55,227 bases of DNA from JAAYZK01 sp964535025 (GTDB lineage: Bacteria > Planctomycetota > Phycisphaerae > SM23-33 > FEN-1343), in assembly GCA_964535025.1 (NCBI GenBank), contig CAZHRW010000272.1, forward strand, positions 1 to 55,227. Reading direction: 5' to 3'. Position 1 is the stretch's first letter. Each line of letters starts with the position of its first letter. Shown here in pieces: positions 8,565 to 16,605 of this stretch. The translations under genes were made by a program, and so were the position numbers. Below the pieces are notes generated by a model. The model saw only the letters and a list, made by a program, of their open reading frames with translations. It made no database searches and was not told where the DNA came from.

Positions 8565-9296
8565 ATGTCCAGGATCCTGGTGAATCTCGTTGTCTGTCTT
8601 TGCTTGTCGTTGGCCGCATCGGCGGCGGTGATCCCGCTGGAGGGTCTCGGCAGCGATAACCAAGTGAAGGGAGACGGCAGCATGCCGTGGGTCGGGGGGG
8701 GCGAGTTCCGCGTCGGCATGGGCGACGCACAGCCGAGTGCGGGCGTCTTCGTCTTCGAACTGCCCGTTCTGCCGGTTGGCGAGACGGTTGCCTCGGCCGA
8801 CCTGGCCTTCTCTGTGGTCGGCGGAAATAACTGGAGCATCCTGTTCGAGAACGGTATGGACCTGTACGGCGTCCGCATGAGCAGCTCGTCGACCGTCGTG
8901 GCCACCGACTACTACCGTGGCGCCTTCGGCGGCGATGCGGCAGCGACCGCCATCCAAGACTACATCGTCTACGAGTCCCAGAAGCTCGGCCAAGCCGCGC
9001 CCGGCGAGGTCGGGCGCCACGACACCGAAGCGGCGGCCGAGACTGCCTTGGGTGCCTGGGTGCAGACGATGTATGACAGCCCCGAGTACAATATGGCCGG
9101 CCCGAACTACGTCTTCGTGCGGCTGAACGACCGCGGCCTGTTCACCAACACCACCCGGTACTGGTCGGTAGCAACGGGCAATGCCACCACCGTCGAGAAC
9201 CGTCCGGTTCTGACTCTGACGACCGTTCCCGAGCCAACCACGCTGGCCCTTCTGGCCCTCGGCCTGGTGGCGGAAATGCGACGCCGGCGGGCGTAG
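8565..9296 (+). CDS. DNRLRE-like domain protein with PEP-CTERM sorting signal
   Basis: A 243-residue exported protein with the same plan as the one at 3807-4526: signal peptide (MSRILVNLVVCLCLSL), one DNRLRE-like beta module (about 20-210; GDGSMPWVGGG, FELPVLPVGETV, YVFVRLNDRG), and a PEP-CTERM tail (PEPTTLALLALG then RRRRA). It is probably anchored or sorted at the cell surface; no catalytic residues are apparent. The start at 8565 is preferred over 8529 because AGGAAAGGAAG sits directly before it and the signal peptide then begins at the N-terminus. A good promoter lies upstream. Confidence 0.85.
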   Translation: MSRILVNLVVCLCLSLAASAAVIPLEGLGSDNQVKGDGSMPWVGGGEFRVGMGDAQPSAGVFVFELPVLPVGETVASADLAFSVVGGNNWSILFENGMDLYGVRMSSSSTVVATDYYRGAFGGDAAATAIQDYIVYESQKLGQAAPGEVGRHDTEAAAETALGAWVQTMYDSPEYNMAGPNYVFVRLNDRGLFTNTTRYWSVATGNATTVENRPVLTLTTVPEPTTLALLALGLVAEMRRRRA

Positions 9297-9446
9297 ACGG
9301 TTCACGTACTGCGTCATCGGGCTCTGCGGAACAGCTACAGAGTTGTTCATGCGGCCGAAAGGCACATGAGCAGCTCTGTGGCTCAGGTGAGTTGGTCTGT
9401 GTGCGGCGGGACCGCGCTATCCAGAACGGAGAAGGAGGCTAAGCGA

Positions 9447-11660
9447 ATGTGTGCGAGGAATCTGCTTGGGGCTCTGGCGTGTCTTCTCGCCGCAGCGTCC
9501 TGCTGCCGAGCAACACAGGTCATCGCCAACTGGGATCTGGTGCCCTGCCAGCGAATCGACGCGGCGTTCAAGATCGGCGTCGTCGCCTTCCATGAAACTG
9601 GCGTCGAGGTAGTGTTCCGCGTGGACGGCGTCCACGCAGCGACCGCCACGGAGCCGACGTGGAACGACCGGACCGAGGTCTACGAGTACTGGTTCGAACT
9701 CGACCCGGCCGACTATCCCGACGGGCCTATCACTCTCTCGGCTACAGCGTTCCCGAACGACCCGCTCCACCAGAGCCGTACGTTGAGCGATGTCACCCTC
9801 TACGCCAACAGTGGCGGCACACTGGACAGCACCGCCGTCATCTGGGCTGCGACCGACGGCAACGACACGACTGGCACCGGTACCGAAGCCAACCCCTACC
9901 GCACCATTAAGAAGGCCATCGAGTCCGCCGGCGACGGCGGGACCGTTTACTTGAAGGCCGGCACCTACAAACTGGCGCCGATGCCCACCTCCGGTCTGCA
10001 ATACTGGACCACCGTCCAGGCCGCGCCGGGCCTGACGGCCGACGACGTGCGGATCGCCTGTATGCTCGAGGATGGCTCGTCCACCAACGACTACCTCCGC
10101 ACCCTGGTGCGATGGCACAAACTGACGCTTTTCAACGACTATATCAACGCCTTTCAGACAATTATGTACGGCCGCGCCCCGATGCTGGCCTGGTACGACG
10201 GGGTGGTCATGTACGATGCCAGGGGATCCGGCAACGGCACCCAGCCCTACTTCGGCACCGCCACCGTCTACGTCACCAACTCGGTCCTCCGCGACATGTG
10301 GAACGCCGACGGCCAGTTCCACCGCAATGTCTACATCGAGAACATCTGCTCGGACATATACCGGGCCCGAACTGACCAGACCTCCATCAACGTCACCATC
10401 CGTAGGATGGACGCCGGGGAAACCACCGCCCACTCCGACTTCTTCCAGTGGTACAACCCCGGAACCAGCGTGGAAAACATCATCGTCTACAACTGCCGCG
10501 TCTATGACGCCGTGACCCAGGGCATCCTGTGCGGCTTCGAGACCGAAGACGTCGCTTTTGTCAACCTGATGTTCGAATTCGAATCGCAGGGCATGGCGCT
10601 GAGCACCCAGATGCGCAACTGTGACATGGACCACGTGCTGCTGTGGCACGTGACGTACATCGGCCAGCGGTTCCTGTTCCTCGACGACTACGTCGTCTCG
10701 AACTGGAACGTGAGGAATAACAACATCCACGTCTTCAGCGCGGGCCCGGCCACAGCCCTGCCGGCATCGTGCGATGTCGACTACAACCACGTAGCGCAGC
10801 TTCACTGGGACCAGTCGGCGCCTCTGGGCAACCACGCTACCCTGGGTGATCCCCAATTCCGCGACTCGGGCTGCGATGACTACCGAGTGATGCCGACATC
10901 CCCCTGCTACCATCGCGGTGTGCCGCTGGAGTGCGTTCCTGCCGACATCGATGGGGTGCCATATGATCCGGTGGCGCCGACGCTGGGCTGCTTCTCATCG
11001 GCAGGGCTGGGGCCGGTGCAGTACATGCGGCAGTCGACCCTGACCGGCGAGACCACCGGCTGGGATGATCCGGCCTCACTGGCCGAGGTCCTCCTGCCCG
11101 GCCGCGCGGTGCGACTGACCGGCGATGCGTGGAAGTACGTGCCACTCTACCACACGACGCAGACCGCCACGATGCTCGAGGTCACGGTAGCCGCATCGGA
11201 CTCCGGAGAGCTTCTTGCGATCGTCCTCGACGACGATATCGACGGAACCAACACCCGCCGGGCCTTCCGCCTTGGCGGCAGCGACGCCGACGACGGTGAA
11301 CTCGACACGTTCAGCTGGCGTGTGCAACCGACCGACATGGCGGCCGACGGTACTGCCACCTACCGCATCCCCGTCGGAAGGTACTTCACCGGTGAGGTCA
11401 ACTACCTCGGCTTCGTGGCGGTTGACGATACCGATGCGTCGGCCGATGTGGTATTCTCCGACATCCGGCTTACCACCGGCAATCCCGTGGTGCCCGGCGA
11501 CGCCGACGGCGACGGAGATGTTGACTTGGACGACTTCGTCATCCTCAAAAACCAGTTCGGCACGACTTCCGGCGCCACGTACGCCCAAGGCGATTTCGAC
11601 GGCGACGGAGATGTGGACCTGGACGACTTTGTGGTACTCAAGCAGAACTTTGGGTTATAG
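9447..11660 (+). CDS. Secreted right-handed beta-helix protein with dockerin
   Basis: A 737-residue exported protein. A signal peptide (MCARNLLGALACLLAAASCC) is followed by a short beta region (about 25-120), then a DUF1565/pectate-lyase-like start (DGNDTTGTGTEANPYRTIKK, about 135-160) leading into a long parallel beta-helix (about 160-460) with repeated N- and V-rich turns. A jelly-roll-like segment (about 520-680) precedes a two-repeat type I dockerin (about 682-737). Beta-helix folds of this kind are common in polysaccharide lyases and epimerases; the active site cannot be assigned. GAAGGAGG before the ATG at 9447 decides the start. It ends 95 bases from the convergent hydrolase gene. Confidence 0.8.
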   Translation: MCARNLLGALACLLAAASCCRATQVIANWDLVPCQRIDAAFKIGVVAFHETGVEVVFRVDGVHAATATEPTWNDRTEVYEYWFELDPADYPDGPITLSATAFPNDPLHQSRTLSDVTLYANSGGTLDSTAVIWAATDGNDTTGTGTEANPYRTIKKAIESAGDGGTVYLKAGTYKLAPMPTSGLQYWTTVQAAPGLTADDVRIACMLEDGSSTNDYLRTLVRWHKLTLFNDYINAFQTIMYGRAPMLAWYDGVVMYDARGSGNGTQPYFGTATVYVTNSVLRDMWNADGQFHRNVYIENICSDIYRARTDQTSINVTIRRMDAGETTAHSDFFQWYNPGTSVENIIVYNCRVYDAVTQGILCGFETEDVAFVNLMFEFESQGMALSTQMRNCDMDHVLLWHVTYIGQRFLFLDDYVVSNWNVRNNNIHVFSAGPATALPASCDVDYNHVAQLHWDQSAPLGNHATLGDPQFRDSGCDDYRVMPTSPCYHRGVPLECVPADIDGVPYDPVAPTLGCFSSAGLGPVQYMRQSTLTGETTGWDDPASLAEVLLPGRAVRLTGDAWKYVPLYHTTQTATMLEVTVAASDSGELLAIVLDDDIDGTNTRRAFRLGGSDADDGELDTFSWRVQPTDMAADGTATYRIPVGRYFTGEVNYLGFVAVDDTDASADVVFSDIRLTTGNPVVPGDADGDGDVDLDDFVILKNQFGTTSGATYAQGDFDGDGDVDLDDFVVLKQNFGL

Positions 11661-11755
11661 GGACGGCATTCAACGAACAACAGCGTGAGCCTCTCTTCGC
11701 TGAAGACCCCGACGGGTTCCGCCTGTGACACCCGCACATCCACCCGCAAGAGAAG

Positions 11756-13867
11756 TCAGGCGTACTCTGCCACCAGCATCCGCAGGGCTTCCAGGTCCGT
11801 CGCCGTTGCCGCCAGCGTGTTGTCGGCGTCCGTCTCGAACGGCACCGCGACGCCCTCCGGCGCCTTCCGCAGTGAAACGAACCGCTTGCCGGCCGGCGGG
11901 CGAAGACCGAAGCGGATCGACGGGATGGAGATGGCCGGCAGTTGCTGCTGGTAGTTCAGAAAACCGACGATCATCCGCTGCCGGTCCGGCTGGTCGGTCA
12001 CCGCCATCCACACGCACGGGTGCGCCACGGCCGTTGCGCTTTGACGGTCGCCCAGGAGGTCCTCGATCAGCATCAGCAGCGTCCGGCGGTCGGCGTCGCA
12101 GTCGATCGCCTCGATGTCGGCCGCACTGTAGATCGCACGACCGTCGCCGAAGGTGTTCTCGACGATGGCCGGCACGTCGGTATCGCGCCACGGGGGAGCG
12201 CTGTGGATGCTAGACCAGTTCCGCGTCTCGATCGTCCCCCACTCGCGCCCGTAGGGCTCGGTGAGCGTGGCCAGAACATCGCCTTCGACCTTCGGCGCCA
12301 GGCGGAGCGTGCCGGCGCCGGCGCTGGGCTGGCTCGGCAGGCCCATGTGGCCGAGGTAGTTCTGCGGCATGATCGCATCGCGCAGCGCGTCGCACGTCGG
12401 CCTGAGGTAGGCCACGCGACCGAGATCGTCGCCGGCGAAGTGGCAGCCGAACACGTCGGCCAGCATGAAATCCTCGTGCCGTACGCCGTCCGTCTCCGTC
12501 AGCGACGTGTACCGGCTGGCGTACAGGCAACCGCCGCGGCGGACGTACTCGCGCAGCGCGTCGACCTCCGCCCGGTCCATCCGCAGCACGTTGGGCAGCA
12601 CGATCACCTTGTAGCGGTCCAGTTCGCCCAATTGTCGCCGCGTGATCACGCCGAAGGGCACGTGGGCCTCCTGCAGTACCTGGCAGACCCCGCGGACGGC
12701 CCGCAGGTGCGGGTAGCCGCGTACCCAGTGGACCTCGTCGACGGGCGTGCCGTTCTCGGCGAAGTCCATCCTCGAATCGCTGCTGAAGTAGACGCCCACG
12801 TCCTCCACGGGACGGCCGCCCAGGAAAGGCTCATAGCAGCTCATCTCATCGTACACGTCGCGGATCATCGCGTACGGCGCCGGGTTGACCGTCCCGTCGG
12901 GATAGATCGCGTCGATGAACAGCATCGCGCCGCTGAATAACGTCGTCGCCAGCGCCTGCATGCGGATCGTCGCGGCGTCCTTGTTGCTCTCGTGCTCCAC
13001 GAGGTTCAGGCACCGGCTGGTCATGAACTCCACCGGCTGGTTCTCCGAGAGGTTCACCATCAGCTTGCTGACGGCGAGCTGCTCGACCGGGTCGCCGTAG
13101 AAGTCGGCCCCCAGAAAACCGTTAGCCGACGCGTTGCGGAAGCCGACGCCCATCCAATTGGCCAAGGCGCTGGCGAAGTTGTGGTAGACCGTGATTCCCG
13201 GCCGCGCCACACCGGCGCAGCCATTGAGGAACTCGGCGAAGTCGAGCATCCACTGCTCGCGGGCCTCCTGGAAACGGCACCAGACGGGGTCGAACCAGTT
13301 GACCGCCTCGGGCAGATCCAGGTCGGCCTCGGTGGCGAACCGCGCACGGCAATGGTCGCACGTGCAGACGCCCGGCCAGAAGGTCATATCGTAGAACAGG
13401 CCGTCGAAGCGGTAGCCCGTCAGCAGTTCCTCGGTCTGCGCACGGCAGAACGCGCGGTAGTCGGGGTTGTTCGGGCAGACGTACCCGTAGCGGCCGGTGA
13501 TGACCAGTTCACTGGAGGGGTTCTGCGTGACCATCCGCCACTGCGCGTGCTCCAGCCAAGCCCAATTGTTGAAGATCACGCTATAGTACGCGCAGCTCGC
13601 GATCCCCGCCTCCTCCAGCAGGCCGGCCATATCGCCGACGATGTCGCGCCCGCGCAGGCCCTCGTGCATCCTGCCGGTCTTCGTCGGCCAGTAGCACAGC
13701 CCCACGTGCGACTGCGTGTAGAACATTACCGATGTCAGGCCCGCCAACCTGTACAGCCGCACCATCTCGACCGGGTCGTACTTCGCCAGGAACGCAGGAT
13801 CCCAGTCCGGGATGTGCATGTCCACGAGCATGCGGCGGTGGCCGCGCTGATACCAGGGAAGATCCAT
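11756..13867 (-). CDS. GHL6/GH42-like glycoside hydrolase with beta-galactosidase trimerisation domain
   Basis: A 703-residue protein without a signal peptide, so probably cytoplasmic. The N-terminal part (about 1-360) is a TIM-barrel-like domain of the hypothetical glycosyl hydrolase 6 type: LVDMHIPDWDP, SHVGLCYWPTKTGRMH, and DGLFYDMTFWPGVCTCDHC, a D-containing strand end with a Cys pair. The next part (about 370-600) matches the GH42-type trimerisation domain (VIVLPNVLRMDRAEV, LREYVRRGGCLYASR). Substrate is unknown; beta-galactosidase or a related exo-activity is the usual family guess. It starts 24 bases after the cupin gene, so the two form an operon, divergent from an AraC regulator. Confidence 0.8.
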   Translation of the reverse strand: MDLPWYQRGHRRMLVDMHIPDWDPAFLAKYDPVEMVRLYRLAGLTSVMFYTQSHVGLCYWPTKTGRMHEGLRGRDIVGDMAGLLEEAGIASCAYYSVIFNNWAWLEHAQWRMVTQNPSSELVITGRYGYVCPNNPDYRAFCRAQTEELLTGYRFDGLFYDMTFWPGVCTCDHCRARFATEADLDLPEAVNWFDPVWCRFQEAREQWMLDFAEFLNGCAGVARPGITVYHNFASALANWMGVGFRNASANGFLGADFYGDPVEQLAVSKLMVNLSENQPVEFMTSRCLNLVEHESNKDAATIRMQALATTLFSGAMLFIDAIYPDGTVNPAPYAMIRDVYDEMSCYEPFLGGRPVEDVGVYFSSDSRMDFAENGTPVDEVHWVRGYPHLRAVRGVCQVLQEAHVPFGVITRRQLGELDRYKVIVLPNVLRMDRAEVDALREYVRRGGCLYASRYTSLTETDGVRHEDFMLADVFGCHFAGDDLGRVAYLRPTCDALRDAIMPQNYLGHMGLPSQPSAGAGTLRLAPKVEGDVLATLTEPYGREWGTIETRNWSSIHSAPPWRDTDVPAIVENTFGDGRAIYSAADIEAIDCDADRRTLLMLIEDLLGDRQSATAVAHPCVWMAVTDQPDRQRMIVGFLNYQQQLPAISIPSIRFGLRPPAGKRFVSLRKAPEGVAVPFETDADNTLAATATDLEALRMLVAEYA

Positions 13868-13891
13868 CTGCCCACTGCCTTTCTTTCTGAC

Positions 13892-15127
13892 TTACTGCCC
13901 GAGGTCGGGGTTGTCCGGCCCAAAATGCTTGAGCATGACGATGGGATCGCTCTTGGACGGGTTGACGATCGTCACGCCCTCCCGGGCGGCCTGCTCGGAC
14001 ACGAAGTACTCATCATGCGTTAGCTGGCCGAACCGGATCAGCATCGGCGTCTCGATCGGCCACGCGCCCATCGTGCCATACCCCTGCATCATGATCATCC
14101 CGTACGCCCCGCTGTCGCGGATCGTGACGGACCGGCCCGGCAGGACGGTCAGCTCTTTCGCGCTGAACGCGTCGGAGCGGTAGCAGATCCACTGCTCAAC
14201 GTACCCCGCGGCCTCCATCTCGGCGACAGGCCGCACCGGCCGGGGCGTCATGAAATTGCGCTCGACGAACCGGGGGTCGACGTTCTTCTCCCAGTCCAGC
14301 ACGTCCAGCAGGTGGTCGACGTCGCCGACCTTCTCCGGCGGGGTGTTCTTCCAGAGCAGTTCGGCGGGGATGATCTGGTCGCCGGTCAGCGACTGGTACA
14401 TCGCGAAGACGTCGGAGGCCTTCTGGGGCTCGTACGTGCACAGGCTGCCCGGCGCGTGCAGGACGCCCGGGGGGACGTTCCACCCGGTGCCCGGCTGGAG
14501 GCGGTAGGCGCGGGAGAGGTTGGTCAGCCGGTTGTCGCCCCTGGTGAAATTCACCAGGCATTCGCGGACCTGCTCGCGCGTGGTGCCGGGCTCGAGGCCG
14601 AAGAACGTGTAGGGGAAATCGCCGCCGTGATTGTTCACCTGCGGCGGGAAGTAGTACGCCTCCGGCTTGCCCAACTGGCCCGTCGCCGCGGCGTGCTCGT
14701 CGCGATGGTGCACGTGGTGCGGCAACGCCCCCTTGTTGTCGAAAAACTTCGAGTACATCGGCCACCTGTGGTAGTCGTTCCACAGTCGCTCGCCGATCAG
14801 GTCGCCCTTCAGCTCGTCCACGGCATCGCGCAGCAGGACGCGTTGGACGGCGTGGCCGTCTTCGACGACGACGGGGCTGAGCCCTTCGTTCTCGCTGGTC
14901 AGCGGCCCGTTGTCGGCCGGGGTCGTCGAGGCGAACCACCGCTCGTCGATCCCCCCGCGGACGCCGCCGTACGCGTAGTAGTCGTCGGGATGCAGCCTGA
15001 TCCGTCGGCCCGGCACGCAGAACGACCGCGGCACCCACGCCGGGGCCAGGCGGAGGATGCCCCCGCCCTGGTCCAACGCCCGCACGGCCGTCGACGCCGC
15101 TCCACCCCTGCCCATGTTGGAAACCAT
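13892..15127 (-). CDS. Phosphomannose isomerase-like cupin protein
   Basis: A 411-residue cytoplasmic protein of the class I mannose-6-phosphate isomerase-like cupin type. Visible metal-site elements are ALPHHVHHRDEH, then EAYYFPP, and a later GVLHAPGS that supplies another His. It may isomerise a sugar or sugar acid released by the hydrolase encoded just downstream. AAAGGAG overlaps the codons upstream of two adjacent ATGs (15130 and 15127); the second gives the better spacing. It is the first gene of a two-gene operon divergent from the AraC regulator at 15326. The exact reaction cannot be told from sequence. Confidence 0.7.
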   Translation of the reverse strand: MVSNMGRGGAASTAVRALDQGGGILRLAPAWVPRSFCVPGRRIRLHPDDYYAYGGVRGGIDERWFASTTPADNGPLTSENEGLSPVVVEDGHAVQRVLLRDAVDELKGDLIGERLWNDYHRWPMYSKFFDNKGALPHHVHHRDEHAAATGQLGKPEAYYFPPQVNNHGGDFPYTFFGLEPGTTREQVRECLVNFTRGDNRLTNLSRAYRLQPGTGWNVPPGVLHAPGSLCTYEPQKASDVFAMYQSLTGDQIIPAELLWKNTPPEKVGDVDHLLDVLDWEKNVDPRFVERNFMTPRPVRPVAEMEAAGYVEQWICYRSDAFSAKELTVLPGRSVTIRDSGAYGMIMMQGYGTMGAWPIETPMLIRFGQLTHDEYFVSEQAAREGVTIVNPSKSDPIVMLKHFGPDNPDLGQ

Positions 15128-15325
15128 CATCACTCCTTTCATCGCTGCGGCTGGCACTCTTGACCGAAGATGACGCAGCCGACGCCGTCATAGGATGGCG
15201 GATCCAACCACCAACACGGCGACGTCCTTCAATGATTACTGGAAAGAGCGATGTCCACAAGGGTAAAGAAGTGACCTGAATTGTACGATTATGATATGTA
15301 TCCGAATAGTAAGGAGTCCTTTGTT

Positions 15326-16201
15326 ATGCCCAACTGGTTGTCACGTATCTCGCCTTACCCACGCTTGGTCGGTGATGCTCAATGCCCGGGCACATGGATC
15401 GAGCCGTTGCGGGTCATCTATGACCACGAACTGGTGCTGTTCCGCGACGGGGAGTTCGTCGTCGAATTCGAGGACGCATCCTTTCCGTGCGTCGACGGGT
15501 CCTTCATCGTCGTCCCGCCCGGACGACCGCACGTCTCTCGCGCGACAAGCCAGACCGGCGGCCATCGCTACTGGGTCCACCTCGACTGGATGTACCAGCC
15601 CGATGACCGGAACACGCCGCTCCTGACGTACCTGCCCGGCAGCGCTCTGCCCGAGCTCTATCGTCCGGCCCCTGCTTTCGTGCCGAAAGGGATTCTGTAC
15701 GGGGCAATCCGGTCGGCCCCGGCTGCCTTCGACCTGTATGGACGACTCCTTGCCTTGGTGGCCCAGAACACCGAGCGTGCGGATAATCTGGCGCGGGCGC
15801 GGTTGCTGGAACTGCTGGTCGAGGTACTGGGCGACAGCAATGCCTCGCCGTCGCCGAGCCCTGCCGGGGCGACACTCCCGGCACGCGTGCGGGAACTCCT
15901 CGACCAGATCGCCCACCTTTCTCTCAACGACATGCCTTCGATCCAGACGTACCTCGAACAACTCGATTACAGCTACGCCCACCTCTGCCGCTGCTTCCGC
16001 GACGCATACGGTGTGCCGCCAGTCCAGTATCTCACGGCCCTCCGCATCGAACGTGCCAAGCTTTTCATCCGCGACACACAGATCCCCTTCGCCGACATTG
16101 CCCGCCGCGTCGGCTACGACAGCCCCGCCTACTTCTGCCGCCAGTTCCGCAGACTCACAGGCATCAGCCCAACGGAGTACGCCAGGATGAGCCGGTCGTG
16201 A
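15326..16201 (+). CDS. AraC-family transcriptional regulator
   Basis: A 291-residue regulator: an N-terminal AraC-type cupin sensor (about 30-160; VPPGRPHVSRA, HYWVHLDW-like strands) and a C-terminal double helix-turn-helix (about 190-288; LEQLDYSYAHLCRCFRDAYG, then IARRVGYDSPAYFCRQFRRL and the family end GISPTEY). It probably senses a sugar and activates the divergent cupin/hydrolase operon. AAGGAG lies 9 bases before the ATG at 15326; the frame is open back to 15281, but that start has no ribosome binding site. Distance to the divergent start is about 200 bases, enough for shared operators. Confidence 0.85.
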   Translation: MPNWLSRISPYPRLVGDAQCPGTWIEPLRVIYDHELVLFRDGEFVVEFEDASFPCVDGSFIVVPPGRPHVSRATSQTGGHRYWVHLDWMYQPDDRNTPLLTYLPGSALPELYRPAPAFVPKGILYGAIRSAPAAFDLYGRLLALVAQNTERADNLARARLLELLVEVLGDSNASPSPSPAGATLPARVRELLDQIAHLSLNDMPSIQTYLEQLDYSYAHLCRCFRDAYGVPPVQYLTALRIERAKLFIRDTQIPFADIARRVGYDSPAYFCRQFRRLTGISPTEYARMSRS

Positions 16202-16605
16202 GCGCGTGCGGCTTGGTGAACGAGCAATCGCGCCTTGCCTCACGTGAATGGAAAGACCCGGCGACCTCGCTTCTGGCGGGCCTAGCCGCAGTGACGTCCA
16301 CGGCCAGGCTGCAGATGCCGCCGTTGCGGAATGATGAAGCATGCTCAGTTCACACAAGCCATGGTTGCCGTAAGCGATTCGCGCTGTTGCCCTTCGGGGC
16401 CGCCTCCCAAAGGCACGTTGAGGGTGACCGTCTCGGTGCTCCCCGGTCGCGCCGGTGACCATCTTGGTGCCAGACAGCAGTCTGTAACTGGCCGCGTATG
16501 CCGCTTGTGACATCGCCTGGCAGGATGGGCTCGAAACTCGCTGCGGCTCTTGCACTTGGGGCAGATGTCGGGTTGTTCTCAGAGCACCTTCACGCCACAA
16601 GTTGA
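16202..16605. other. Intergenic region, 404 bp, no supported gene
   Basis: No frame shows a recognisable protein. The minus strand near 16540 could encode a DICPKCKSRSEF zinc-ribbon-like scrap, but the frame breaks nearby. Together with the truncated RM genes next door, this looks like rearrangement debris. Confidence 0.4.

Noticed and set aside
9417..10913. Minus-strand open frame of 498 codons opposite the beta-helix gene
   Set aside because: Val- and His-rich shadow without recognisable domains; the plus strand has a signal peptide, beta-helix and dockerin.
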